Shown here: positions 30,473-39,108 of the stretch, one piece after another
Layout: every line of letters starts with the position of its first letter
How positions within the stretch are numbered: position 1 is the first letter of the stretch
Origin: Amycolatopsis tucumanensis
GTDB taxonomy: Bacteria > Actinomycetota > Actinomycetes > Mycobacteriales > Pseudonocardiaceae
DNA: 64,000 nt
Direction of reading: 5' to 3'
Assembly (NCBI RefSeq): GCF_021654135.1
Contig: NZ_JAKGSD010000042.1
Location: 1 to 64,000 of the forward strand
Program-made: the position numbers and the translations under genes
The notes under the pieces: generated by a model
What the model saw: only the letters and a program-made list of their open reading frames with translations
Told to the model about the DNA's origin: nothing
Databases searched by the model: none

Positions 30473-30885
30473 ACCTCTCCCCACTTCCCCCTCGTCGGCT
30501 GGCTGCCTGCGCTCACTGACTCTGTCGCTGCCCGCCCGGTTCCTGTGACGCCGATCACCGAAGTGACACATTCCGCAACAATCAGTATGCCGCTCACTAC
30601 ACGCAGGCGAACAGCCACAGCGCGACCGTATCTCCTCATTGGGCCCATACGGTCGTAGACCTTCTAACCTTCGGGTTACGACGAACGGTGGAAGTTTCCC
30701 TGCCGCGTGACCCGTGGTGCGGTAAGCCCGGCCGATCAGACGTCACTCGTTCAGCGCAGTGGACGGACCGTTCGTCGGCGCGCGGTCACCGTTGGGCAGT
30801 TCCGGCGCGAAGACTGGAACCACAGGCCAGGGAGACAGCCGAGGACGGGCTGGAGCTCGGGGACTGGCCGGTGGGGAGAGAACCG
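30473..30885. promoter_or_regulatory. 413-bp divergent intergenic region with two hairpins
   Basis: No gene is seen. CGACCGTAT (30623-30631) and ATACGGTCG (30647-30655) are perfect 9-bp inverted repeats with a 15-bp spacer. TAACC-TTCG-GGTTA (30665-30678) is a UUCG-type tetraloop hairpin. GTGACACATTCCGCAAC around 30562-30578 is AT-richer and could be a promoter for the MFS gene. The SDR gene has GGGGAGAG at 30873-30880. A structured leader for the SDR transcript is possible. Confidence 0.45.
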
Positions 30886-31779
30886 ATGAGCATGCTGATG
30901 CAGGACCGGGCCGTCGTGGTGACCGGCGCCGGCCGTGGCCTCGGCGAGGCCTTCGCGGTGCACCTCGCGCAGGCGGGCGCGGCGGTCGTGGTCAACGACG
31001 TCGACGCCGAGCTGGCCGAACGCACCGCGGCGAACATCCGCGCGCATGGCGGGCGGGCGGTGGCCAGCGGGCACAGCGTGGCCGACCCGGCGCAGGCACA
31101 GGCGATCGTCGACCTGTGCGTGTCCGAGTTCGGCGCGATCGACGGACTGGTGAACAACGCCGGCCTCAACTACGAGGCGCTGCCCTGGGAGGAGGACCTC
31201 GACGAGGTCCGGGAGCTGGTCGAGGTCAACGTCCTCGGCGTGATGTACACCGGGATCGCGGCCGTGAAAGCCATGGTCGCGGCAGGCCGCGGCGGCTCGA
31301 TCGTCAACATCTCCTCCGGCGCCTCGCTCGGCCAGCGCAAGCTCGGCGTCTACGCGGCGAGTAAAGGAGCGGTGGCGTCGCTCACCTACTCCTGGGCGCT
31401 CGATCTGGAGGAATCCGGCATCCGGGTCAACGCCGTCTGCCCGTTGGCCCACACCCGGATGGTCTGGAAGTCGGAGCGCTCGCTGCGCAACTGTCCCCCC
31501 GATCGGACGCCGTCCCGCATCGCGCCGGTCGTGCTGTTCCTGCTGAGCGACGAGGCGGAGGGCATCACGGGGCAGCTCGTGCGGTGCAACGGGCCGCAGC
31601 TGCACATCGTCGGGCAGCCCTACCTGAAGGCGCCCATCCTCGAACGGCAGACGTGGGACACCGAGACGGTGCGGCAGGCTTTCGACGAGGTGTTCAGCGC
31701 CCACCTGGAGCCCTACGGCCTGGAGAAGCGTGTTCCACCGCGCTTGCGCAAGTGGACCACGCCTCTCCGTTCGGCCTAG
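30886..31779 (+). CDS. SDR-family oxidoreductase (FabG-like) with C-terminal tail
   Basis: A 297-residue NAD(P)-dependent dehydrogenase. Motifs: TGAGRGLGEAFAVHLAQAGA, VNDVDAELAERTA, GLVNNAGLNYEAL, IVNISSGASLG (Ser), YAASKGAV (Tyr-x3-Lys), SGIRVNAVCPLAHTRM. After the normal SDR end (GITGQLVRCNGPQL) it has about 60 extra residues (TWDTETVRQAFDEVFSAHLE), as in short-chain enzymes of actinobacterial fatty-acid or steroid degradation. ATG 30886 follows GGGGAGAG by 5 bp. It is convergent with the acyl-CoA ligase gene (3 bp apart), so a role in lipid or sterol side-chain metabolism is plausible. Confidence 0.85.
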   Translation: MSMLMQDRAVVVTGAGRGLGEAFAVHLAQAGAAVVVNDVDAELAERTAANIRAHGGRAVASGHSVADPAQAQAIVDLCVSEFGAIDGLVNNAGLNYEALPWEEDLDEVRELVEVNVLGVMYTGIAAVKAMVAAGRGGSIVNISSGASLGQRKLGVYAASKGAVASLTYSWALDLEESGIRVNAVCPLAHTRMVWKSERSLRNCPPDRTPSRIAPVVLFLLSDEAEGITGQLVRCNGPQLHIVGQPYLKAPILERQTWDTETVRQAFDEVFSAHLEPYGLEKRVPPRLRKWTTPLRSA

Positions 31780-31782
31780 GGG

Positions 31783-33621
31783 CTACTGGTCCGCCGTGTA
31801 GAGGGCGGCGATGTCGTTCGCGTAGCGGTCGTTGATGATCCGGCGCTTCAGCTTGAGCGTCGGGGTGACCTCGCCGCTCTCCGGCGTCCACGGCTTGGCC
31901 AGCACCTGGTACTTCTTGATCTGCTCGACGCGGGCCAGCCGCGCGTTCGCCGCCTCGACCGCGCGCTGGATCTCCTCCCACACGGCCGGGTGCTCGGCCA
32001 GCACCACCGGGTCGCTGCCCTCGATGCCCTGCTGCGCGGCCCACGCCGGCAGGAACTCGTCGTCGACCACGATCAGCGCCGTCACGTACGGCTTGTCGTT
32101 GCCGATCGCGACCGCCTGGCCGATCAGCGGGTGCTCCTTGAGCAGCCCCTCGATGCGGGTCGGCGCGATGTTCTTGCCGCCCGAGGTGATGATCAGCTCC
32201 TTCTTGCGGTCGGTGATCGTGACGAAACCGTCGGCGTCGATCGTCCCGATGTCACCGGTGTGGAACCAGCCGTCCTCGTCCAGCGCGGAGGCGATCGAGC
32301 CGTCCTCCTGCAGGTAGCCCATGAACACCAGGGGCCCGCGCACCAGCAGCTCGCCGTCGGCGTCGACCTTGATCTCGGTGTCGGCCAGCGCGCGACCCAC
32401 GCTGCCGGCGCGGAACGCCTTCGCCGAGTTCGACGTGATCGCGCCGGAGGTCTCCGACAGGCCCCACACCTCGTGGATCTCCACACCCAGCCCGGCGAGG
32501 AAGTACAGCACCTCGACCGGCAGCGCGGCGGCGCCGCTGGAGCAGAAGTGCAGCTTGTCGAACCCGAGCAGCGCGCGCACCGGGGCGAGTACCGTCCGGT
32601 CGGCTTCGGCGATCTTCTCGGCGAGGTCGGCGGGCACCTCCTGGCCGGCGTTGCGCAGCTTGTAGCCCTGCTGCAGCAGGTCGCTGGCGGAGAGCAGCGC
32701 TTCGCGCCTGTCCTCCGGCAGGCTGGGCAGCATCGCCTTGAGCCCAGCGGCGATCTTCTCCCACACTCGCGGCACCCCGAAGAATCCCTGCGGGTGGACC
32801 CGGCCGAGCGCGCCGGCGACCTGCGTCGGATCGGCGAGCGTGTGCACGTGGCCGGCGTAGACGATCGGCGTGTAGATCGAGATCTCCCGCTCGGCGATGT
32901 GCGCGAGCGGCAAGTACGCGATGTTCGACAGGTGCATCGGCGACTCGTGCAGCGCGTGCACGGCGTAGGCCTCGAAGATCACGTTGTGGTGGGACAGCAC
33001 CACGCCCTTCGGGTCGCCGGTGGTGCCCGACGTGTAGATCATCGCGATCGGGTCCTCCGGGCGCAGGTCCGCCCAGCTGTCCTCGAACGCCTGCGGGTCG
33101 GCCTGGTGCAGTTCGGCGCCGCGGGCGCGCAGCTCGGCGAGGCTGACGAACCGCTCGTCGCCTGCGGGGACGGCGTCCGCGTCGATCATCACGATGCGGC
33201 GTAGCGCGGGCAGCTCGTGCAGGACCTGCTGCCAGCGCTTGAGCTCGTCGGTGCCCTGGAGCACCACGATCGGGGTGCCGCTGTGGCGGGCGACGTAGGA
33301 GATCTGCTCCGGGCTCAGCGTCGCGTACGCGGTGCAGGAGATGGCGCCCAGGTGAGTGGCGGCGAGGTCGGCGATCAGGTGGTCCGGGGTGCTCGGCGCC
33401 ATGATCAGCATCCGCTCACCGCGGCGCAGGCCGAGGTCGGCCAGGCCGCGGGAGACCGCGGCGATCTCGTCGCGGAACGCCGACCAGGTCAGCGTCGGGC
33501 GGTCCGGGTCGTCCAGCGACGTGAGCGCCGGCAGGTCGCCGTACTCCGCGGCGTTGCGACGGAGGAGCATGGGAATGGTCAAGCCCTCGGCCTGCTCAGC
33601 GACGGACGGTTGGCTGGTCAA
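31783..33621 (-). CDS. Long-chain fatty acid-CoA ligase, FadD15 type
   Basis: A 612-residue adenylate-forming enzyme that activates fatty acids to acyl-CoA via acyl-AMP. The P-loop IYTSGTTGDPKGVVLSHHN, the motif VWGLSETSGAITSN, DGWFHTGDIGTIDADGFV and DRKKELIITSGGKNIAP are all intact, and the C-terminal lysine region (LKLKRRIINDRYANDI) is present. Similarity in layout to mycobacterial FadD15 is good. The start is TTG 33621: GAGGAGG lies 6-7 bp upstream and no better start exists. It is divergent from the kynureninase gene across 81 bp with an inverted repeat (33658-33681). Confidence 0.9.
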   Translation of the reverse strand: MTSQPSVAEQAEGLTIPMLLRRNAAEYGDLPALTSLDDPDRPTLTWSAFRDEIAAVSRGLADLGLRRGERMLIMAPSTPDHLIADLAATHLGAISCTAYATLSPEQISYVARHSGTPIVVLQGTDELKRWQQVLHELPALRRIVMIDADAVPAGDERFVSLAELRARGAELHQADPQAFEDSWADLRPEDPIAMIYTSGTTGDPKGVVLSHHNVIFEAYAVHALHESPMHLSNIAYLPLAHIAEREISIYTPIVYAGHVHTLADPTQVAGALGRVHPQGFFGVPRVWEKIAAGLKAMLPSLPEDRREALLSASDLLQQGYKLRNAGQEVPADLAEKIAEADRTVLAPVRALLGFDKLHFCSSGAAALPVEVLYFLAGLGVEIHEVWGLSETSGAITSNSAKAFRAGSVGRALADTEIKVDADGELLVRGPLVFMGYLQEDGSIASALDEDGWFHTGDIGTIDADGFVTITDRKKELIITSGGKNIAPTRIEGLLKEHPLIGQAVAIGNDKPYVTALIVVDDEFLPAWAAQQGIEGSDPVVLAEHPAVWEEIQRAVEAANARLARVEQIKKYQVLAKPWTPESGEVTPTLKLKRRIINDRYANDIAALYTADQ

Positions 33622-33657
33622 CTGCGACCTCCTCGTGATCAGCTGGCGGAGACACCA

Positions 33658-33681
33658 CCCTATGTGACCGCCAACACAGGG
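33658..33681. promoter_or_regulatory. Inverted repeat between fadD and kynU
   Basis: CCCTATGT (33658-33665) and ACACAGGG (33674-33681) match as inverted repeats with one mismatch and an 8-bp spacer. The site is central in the divergent promoter region, so it could be an operator for one or both genes. Confidence 0.4.
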
Positions 33682-33702
33682 CGATAGAGAGAAAGGGACA
33701 CG

Positions 33703-34869
33703 ATGTCGCTGCGAGACGAAGCGGCCGAACTCGACGCGCTGGACCCGCTGGCGGGCAAGCGGGCGGAGTTCGATCTCGACCCGGACGTGTCCTATCTGGA
33801 CGGGAATTCACTGGGCGCCCCGCCGCGCGGGGTCGCGCCGCGGCTCGCGGAGGTGGTCGGCGAGCAGTGGGCCGGGCGGCTGATCCGGTCCTGGGACGAA
33901 GGCTGGTGGGACGCGCCGGAGCGGATCGGCGACCGCATCGCGCCGCTGATCGGGGCGGGGCCGGGCCAGGTGGTGGTCGGCGACTCGACGACGGTGAACC
34001 TGTTCAAGGCTGTGGTCGCGGCGGCGCGGCTGAACCCGGGACGGCCGGAGATCCTGGTCGACGCGGGCACTTTCCCCACGGACGGCTACATCGCCGAAAG
34101 CGCGGCGCGCATGACCGGTCACTCCGTGCGGCGGGTGCCGGTCGGGACGCTGGCGTCGGAGGTCGGTCCGCGGACGGCCGTGGTGCTGGTCAACCACGTC
34201 GACTACGTGACGGGGGAGCTGCACGACCTGCCGGGCATCACGGCGGCGGTGCACGCGGCCGGCGCGGTCGTGGTGTGGGACCTGTGCCATTCGGTGGGGG
34301 CGGTGCCGGTGCCGCTGGATGCCGCCGGTGTCGACCTGGCGGTGGGGTGCACGTACAAGTTCCTCAACGGCGGGCCCGGGGCGCCGGCGTTCCTTTATGT
34401 GGCACGGAAGTGGCTCGACGACTTCGACCAGCCGCTGACCGGGTGGGCCGGGCATGCGGATCCGTTCGGCATGACTCCGGACTATGCCGGGCGGGCGGGA
34501 ATCAGCCGCGGCCGCACCGGGACGCCGGACATCCTGTCGATGCTGGCGCTGGACGCCGCGCTGGACGTGTGGCGCGACGTGACGATCGACCAGGTCCGCG
34601 CGAAGGGGCTTGCCCTGGGGGACTTCTTCCTGCGGTGCCTGGACACGCTGGTGCCGGGCGCGCGTGTGGTGACGCCGCGGTCGCACGCGCGGGGGAACCA
34701 GGTGTCGGTCGCGTGGCCGGACGCCAAGGGAGCGATGGGGAAGCTGATCGCGCGCGGGGTCATCGGGGACTTCCGGCCGCCCGAAGTGCTGCGGTTCGGG
34801 TTGGCCGGGTTGTACGTGCGGTACGCGGATGTGCTGCGGGCGGCGGAGGAGTTGAGTGGGTTGCGGTAG
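33703..34869 (+). CDS. kynU: Kynureninase
   Basis: A 388-residue PLP enzyme (fold type I, aminotransferase class V) cleaving kynurenine to anthranilate and alanine. Evidence: VSYLDGNSLGAPPRGVAPRL at the N-terminus, VVGDSTTVNLFKAVVAA for phosphate binding, VVWDLCHSVGAVPVPL with the aspartate that contacts PLP, and CTYKFLNGGPGAPAFLYV with the Schiff-base lysine; the GWAGH and FGLAGLYVRYADV segments are also family-specific. The usual partners (tryptophan dioxygenase, arylformamidase) are not adjacent, so the gene stands alone here. ATG 33703 follows AAAGGGA. Confidence 0.92.
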   Translation: MSLRDEAAELDALDPLAGKRAEFDLDPDVSYLDGNSLGAPPRGVAPRLAEVVGEQWAGRLIRSWDEGWWDAPERIGDRIAPLIGAGPGQVVVGDSTTVNLFKAVVAAARLNPGRPEILVDAGTFPTDGYIAESAARMTGHSVRRVPVGTLASEVGPRTAVVLVNHVDYVTGELHDLPGITAAVHAAGAVVVWDLCHSVGAVPVPLDAAGVDLAVGCTYKFLNGGPGAPAFLYVARKWLDDFDQPLTGWAGHADPFGMTPDYAGRAGISRGRTGTPDILSMLALDAALDVWRDVTIDQVRAKGLALGDFFLRCLDTLVPGARVVTPRSHARGNQVSVAWPDAKGAMGKLIARGVIGDFRPPEVLRFGLAGLYVRYADVLRAAEELSGLR

Positions 34870-35241
34870 GGGTGTTGGGGTTGTCTGGGTGGTGGGGTTC
34901 TGCGCGGCCGGTGGTTGGTGGTTTTCTGGGCGGGGGTGATTCGTGGTGGTCGGTGAGGTGCCCAGTCGTGCGGGGTTGAACGGGCATTTCAACGCGGTGC
35001 GACGGGCGATTGGGTGGGCCGTGGCGGTTGAACGGTCCTTTCAAGCGCGTGCGGAGTGCGGGTTGGGCGTGCAGGCGGCTCGGCATCGCAGCTGAGACAG
35101 TGCGGCAAGCCAGCGTGGCAGTGCCGCGCGGCAGCACGGTGAGGCAGCGTGGCGCGCAGGTGGGTCGGCACCGCAGCAAGGCAGTCCGGCGAGGCTGGCC
35201 GCGGCGAGGTAGTGCGGACAAGCCAGCGCGGCGCCGAAGCG
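34870..35241. other. Intergenic region with paired TTGAA-N7-TTCAA elements
   Basis: 372 bp without a credible gene. GTTGAA(N7)TTCAAC at 34975-34993 and TTGAA(N7)TTCAA at 35028-35044 are near-identical inverted repeats about 52 bp apart, both with spacers starting CGG. From 35080 to 35230 short pieces such as GGCAGCGTGGC and GGCAAGCCAGCG recur in a degenerate tandem pattern. The elements may be hairpin terminators for kynU and the facing VOC gene, or protein sites. Confidence 0.55.
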
Positions 35242-35862
35242 TTAGTCCCGCCCCTGCCAGGTCGTCACACACGCTTCGTTTCCCTCGGCGTCGGCCAGTA
35301 CCCAGAATGCCGGGGCGGCCTCGGCGGATCGGAGGACGCCCCCGGCGGCCAGCGCGCCTTCGATCCGGCGCTGCGCCTCGTCGTGCGGCACCGACACGTC
35401 GATGTGGATCCGGTTGCGCTGGGGGCGCGGGGCGTCCATTTGCTGGAACCAGATCGACGGCCCCTGACCCCGCGGGTCGACCACCTCGGGCGGCCGCGGG
35501 CCGTCGACGTAGTCCATCACCGCCCGCCAGAACGGCGCGATCCGCGAAGCGTCGAGCGTGTCGATCGCGATTTCCAGCACCTGCGCGTCCCCCGGCGACG
35601 GCTCGTGTCCCAGCTCCCGCACCAGCTCGGAGATGCGCCGGGCCAGGTCGATCTCCCTCGCGGTCACCGGGGCGAGCACCAGCCGCACGCGACCCGGCCG
35701 GATGTCCACCGCGACCTCGTCCGCCACCGACAGCACCCGCTGCGCCACAACCCCCGCGTCCCGCGCCGACGGCACCGAAACCGCGGTCGACAAACCCGTC
35801 AGCACGTACCGCCAGCCGGCGTCGTGCACCGCTTCCGAGATCTCCGCCCCAGTTAGCCCCAT
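35242..35862 (-). CDS. VOC-domain protein with pterin-dehydratase-like N-terminus
   Basis: A 206-residue two-part protein. Residues 1-90 have the outline of a pterin-4a-carbinolamine dehydratase (LTGAEISEAVHDAGWRYVLT, then RVRLVLAPVTAREIDLARRI), but the catalytic His-His pair is absent. Residues 95-206 form a glyoxalase/VOC domain (VLEIAIDTLDASRIAPFWRA, GPSIWFQQMDAPRPQRNRIH, HIDVSVPHDEAQRRIEGALA, FWVLADAEGNEACV). Such fusions are widespread in actinobacteria and unassigned. ATG 35862 is used; a start at 35898 adds a non-family segment. It may bind a small aromatic or pterin-like ligand rather than catalyse. Confidence 0.78.
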   Translation of the reverse strand: MGLTGAEISEAVHDAGWRYVLTGLSTAVSVPSARDAGVVAQRVLSVADEVAVDIRPGRVRLVLAPVTAREIDLARRISELVRELGHEPSPGDAQVLEIAIDTLDASRIAPFWRAVMDYVDGPRPPEVVDPRGQGPSIWFQQMDAPRPQRNRIHIDVSVPHDEAQRRIEGALAAGGVLRSAEAAPAFWVLADAEGNEACVTTWQGRD

Positions 35863-35999
35863 CGGGTGCAACCTACCCCCACCGTCCACAACAGACAATA
35901 GTTGACCGGAGCAGCGGGAGGGGTGGGAGGCCGCTGCTCCGGCCGGTTATCTCAGCTCGCGGCGACCGGCGCGGCCGAGAATCTTCTGTTTTGACCTCT

Positions 36000-36695
36000 T
36001 CACCTTCGCCGATCACGAGCGCCGCGAACAGGGTCCAATGGCCCTGTTTGCCGACGGGAAATGTCACGCCGCCGGGTGGCGTACACGGCGGCTTCGGTAC
36101 GCCGCTCGAAGCCGAGTTTGTGCAGCACCGACGACACGTAGTTCTTGACCGTCTTCTCGGCCAGGTGCAGGTGCTCCCCGATCTGCCGGTTGGTCAGCCC
36201 GTCCGCGATCAGCTCCAGCACCCGCCGCTCCTGCGGGCTGAGCTGCGCGTACCCCGGATCCGCCTGACCCTCGCCGCGCATCCGGTTCAGCACCTTGGCG
36301 GTCAGCTCCGGGTCCAGCAAGGACGCGCCCGCCGCCACCCGCCGCACCGCGTCCACCAGGTTCATCCCGGACACCTGCTTCAGCAGATACCCAGCGGCAC
36401 CAGCCATGATCGCCCCGAACAGGGCCTCGTCGTCCGAGTACGACGTCAGCATCAGGCACGCCGGCGCCGGATCCACCGACGACCGGATCTCCCGGCACAC
36501 CCCGATGCCCTCGCCGTCCGGCAGGCGCACGTCGAGGATCGCCACGTCCGGTGCGAGCTGCGGAATCCGGTGCAGGGCCTCGGCGACGGTGCTCGCCTCG
36601 CCGACCACCCGGATGTCGCCTTCGGACTCCAGCACGGTCCGCAAACCCGTCCGCACCAGCTCGTGGTCGTCGAGCACGAACACCGAGACCGTCAT
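36000..36695 (-). CDS. NarL/LuxR-family response regulator (DevR-like)
   Basis: A 231-residue response regulator. The receiver domain has Asp9/Asp10, the phosphoacceptor Asp55 (VAILDVRLPDG) and the lysine in GAAGYLLKQVSG. The LuxR-type HTH is LSPQERRVLELIADGLTNRQ then IGEHLHLAEKTVKNYVSSVL. It is close in layout to mycobacterial DevR/DosR. ATG 36695 overlaps the kinase stop (ATGA), so the pair is co-translated. The last 25 residues are an Arg-rich tail (RRRDISRRQTGPLDPVRGAR) not typical of DevR, which may be non-conserved read-through. Confidence 0.9.
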   Translation of the reverse strand: MTVSVFVLDDHELVRTGLRTVLESEGDIRVVGEASTVAEALHRIPQLAPDVAILDVRLPDGEGIGVCREIRSSVDPAPACLMLTSYSDDEALFGAIMAGAAGYLLKQVSGMNLVDAVRRVAAGASLLDPELTAKVLNRMRGEGQADPGYAQLSPQERRVLELIADGLTNRQIGEHLHLAEKTVKNYVSSVLHKLGFERRTEAAVYATRRRDISRRQTGPLDPVRGARDRRR

Positions 36696-38203
36696 CGCAC
36701 CCTCCCCGCGCCGTTGAGCTCGGCCGTCCACACGAGCTTCGTCCCGCGCTCGCCGCTCCGGCCGACCGAACAGCTGCCACGCCACCGCGCCGCCCGCTCG
36801 CCCAGGTTGACCAGCCCGCTGCGCCGCCCGGGCTCGTCCGGAATTCCGACACCGTCGTCGGTGACGGTCAGCGTCAGCGACCGGCCGGCCACGTCCACCG
36901 CCACCTCCACCGACACCGCGTCCGCCTTCGCGTGGCGGGCGACGTTCGACAACGCTTCCCGCACCGTCGCCGTGAGATCGGCGCGCACCGGGGCAGGCAC
37001 CGCCGAATCGACCGGGCCGGTGAACCCCAGCCGGGGCGTGAACCCCAGCGCGGGGGTGCAGTCCTGCGCCAGCCGCAGCAGCTCCGCGCGCACACCTTCG
37101 GCGGCCTCGTCGGGCTGGGTCAGCGAGAAGATGCTGTTGCGGATCTCGCGGATCGTGCGGTCCAGCTCCTGCACGAAACCTGTCAGCCGGTCCGCGACCT
37201 CGGGCTGCGTGACGAGCGGCCGCAGCGCCTCCAGCCCCAGCCCGGTCGCGAACAGCCGCTGGATGACCAGGTCGTGCAGGTCGCGGGCGATGCGGTCGCG
37301 TTCGGTGAACACGGCGAGCCGCTGCCGGTCCTCCTCGGCGCGGGCGAACTCCATCGCCAGCGCCGCGTGCCCGGCGAACGTGCGGGCCAGCCCGACCTCG
37401 TCGTCGGTGAACGGCGCGGTGCCGCCGAACTTCGCGACCAGCAGCACGCCCAGGGTCTCCCCGCCGACGACCAACGGCACGGCGACCGCCGAGTCCAGCC
37501 CGGTGATCTGATCCGGCATCCGGATGTTGACCTTGGCCTGCTCCTTGGCGGCGTAGCGGCCGTAGTTGCGCACGACCACCGCTTCACCGGAGCGGAACGC
37601 CGCACCGCTCGCCGTGCCGTCGACCGGCACCGTCAACCCGGCCAGGCCGGGCGGGGCGTCCTCGCCCGCGGCGACGACCTCGAACACCAGCGTGCCGGGG
37701 TCGTCCTCGCGCGGGACGGCGACCGCGGCGGCCGTGGCGCCCGCGACCGCCCGGGCGTGCTCGGCGATCAGGCGCAGCGTGCGCTGCGGGTCCTCGCCGG
37801 TCAGCAGGGCCGCGGTGACCTCGTGCGAGGCCTCCAGCCAGCGCTCGCGGCTGCGCGTCCGCTCGTACAGGGTGGCGTTGTCGATGGCCATGCCGGCCGC
37901 AGCGACGAGCGTGACGACGGCTTCCCGGTCGGCGCCGGTGAACCCGCCCTCCTTGCCGGTGAGCCGCAGCTCGCCGAACCGCCCGCCACGCGCGTGCAGC
38001 GGCATCGTCAGCGACGAGCCGGGCGCGGCCGGGTCGCCGGTGCGCACGGGCGCGGCGTCCGGCACCTGGATCACGGCGTGCGCGGCGCCGGTGAGGCCGC
38101 ACGCGCTGGTGACGATCTTGGACAGGATCTCGGGCAGGCTGAGGTCAGCCGCGACCCCGACGACGGCCTCGACAAGTCCGCGAACGCCCGGTCCGATCAC
38201 CAC
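36692..38203 (-). CDS. GAF-domain sensor histidine kinase (DevS/DosT-like)
   Basis: A 503-residue soluble kinase. Two GAF domains (about residues 15-125 and 145-300) precede a HisKA_3 domain with the phosphorylated His in RIARDLHDLVIQRLFATGL and a C-terminal ATPase domain (LTATVREALSNVARHAKADA, TVTDDGVGIPDEPGRRSGLV). In mycobacterial DosS/DosT the first GAF holds haem for oxygen, NO and CO sensing; whether the haem-binding histidine is kept here I cannot decide. It is coupled to the DevR-like gene and preceded by a flavin-oxidase-like gene, as in many actinobacterial dormancy-type loci. Confidence 0.88.
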   Translation of the reverse strand: MVIGPGVRGLVEAVVGVAADLSLPEILSKIVTSACGLTGAAHAVIQVPDAAPVRTGDPAAPGSSLTMPLHARGGRFGELRLTGKEGGFTGADREAVVTLVAAAGMAIDNATLYERTRSRERWLEASHEVTAALLTGEDPQRTLRLIAEHARAVAGATAAAVAVPREDDPGTLVFEVVAAGEDAPPGLAGLTVPVDGTASGAAFRSGEAVVVRNYGRYAAKEQAKVNIRMPDQITGLDSAVAVPLVVGGETLGVLLVAKFGGTAPFTDDEVGLARTFAGHAALAMEFARAEEDRQRLAVFTERDRIARDLHDLVIQRLFATGLGLEALRPLVTQPEVADRLTGFVQELDRTIREIRNSIFSLTQPDEAAEGVRAELLRLAQDCTPALGFTPRLGFTGPVDSAVPAPVRADLTATVREALSNVARHAKADAVSVEVAVDVAGRSLTLTVTDDGVGIPDEPGRRSGLVNLGERAARWRGSCSVGRSGERGTKLVWTAELNGAGRVR

Positions 38204-38219
38204 TGCCCTTCCGGCAGCC

Positions 38220-38597
38220 CTACCCCACGAGCCGCCGACCCGAGACTACTTCCAGCGGGATGCGGATCCAACGGTCATCGGCGGTGCTCGCCGGCCACGC
38301 CCTGGCGCGTTCGCGGGTGGCCCGGGCCCGGCCGAGCACCGTCACCCACCAGCCGGACCCGAGGTCCGGGGCGAAGGCGTCCGCCTCGAACGCGACCACC
38401 CCGTCGTGCGCGGCGACGAACAGCGGACTGGCGGCCGGCGCGCCGAAGTTGACCGCGTCGTCCGCCAGCACGAACCGGACCGGCTGGACGGCGGGCAGAC
38501 CGCGCGTGGTGAACACGACGCGCCCGATCCCGGCGGTGGCGAGCAGCTCCAGGCATTGCTCCCGCCCCAGCACTTCCAGTCCGAACGGATCGAGCAT
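38220..38597 (-). CDS. Pyridoxamine-phosphate-oxidase-fold protein
   Basis: A 125-residue flavin-reductase-type split barrel: LGREQCLELLATAGIGRVVF, TTRGLPAVQPVRFVLADD, FEADAFAPDLGSGWWVTVLG, then RWIRIPLEVVSGRRLV. This subfamily is frequent beside DevR/DevS pairs and probably binds FMN or F420; the window also encodes F420 synthase (fbiC). ATG 38597 matches the usual start; a longer frame starts at 38648 with no ribosome site. It is 16 bp upstream of the kinase gene and same strand, so likely in one operon. Confidence 0.8.
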   Translation of the reverse strand: MLDPFGLEVLGREQCLELLATAGIGRVVFTTRGLPAVQPVRFVLADDAVNFGAPAASPLFVAAHDGVVAFEADAFAPDLGSGWWVTVLGRARATRERARAWPASTADDRWIRIPLEVVSGRRLVG

Positions 38598-39108
38598 CGG
38601 AGCGACCGGTCTTTCGCGCGCGGGGAACGTCACGGCCACCACGATCACCCCGGCCGGTGGTGGCCGGTAGGGCCATTGGACCCGGGGGATCCGGGGCGGC
38701 TGGGGATGGTCGCGGCGGCCGGTTGGGCTGGGGGTGGGGGGTCAGCGGTGGGTGGGCGCGGGTTGTGGCGGCGGTGTTGGCGCGGCGGTGGGTGAGGGCG
38801 GGGTTGTGGTGGGGGTGCGGGGTGAGCGGTGGGTGGGCGCGGGTTGTGGCGGCGGTGTTGGCGCGGCGGTGGGTGGGGACGGGGTTGTGGTGGGGGTGCG
38901 GGGTGAGCGGTGGGTGGGCGCGGGTTGTGGCGGCGGTGTTGGCGCGGCAGTGGGTGGGGACAGGGTTGTGGCGGCGATGCCGGAGCGGCAGTGGGTGAAC
39001 ACCGGCTTGTTCACAAGGGCTGGGCGCGGGTTGCGGCGGCGCTCCGGACCGGCGGCGGGTGAGGCCTGGGTTGTTCACCGGCGGTGGCCGCGGGTTTGCG
39101 GATCCGGC
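38598..39108. repeat. 511-bp gap holding an 81-bp tandem repeat
   Basis: Within this gap a unit beginning AGCGGTGGGTGGGCGCGGGT occurs at 38744, 38825 and 38906, exactly 81 bp apart and almost identical; the third copy decays after about 38955. A fourth, poor echo (39021-39045) may exist. Because 81 is divisible by three, frames on both strands show in-frame 27-residue repeats (for example PTAAPTPPPQPAPTHR on the minus strand), but composition and lack of starts argue against a gene. The two neighbours are both on the minus strand. Confidence 0.85.

Noticed and set aside
38742-39014. In-frame 27-residue repeat protein on the minus strand
   Set aside because: The 81-bp period makes all frames repetitive. 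Start signal and codon bias are absent.
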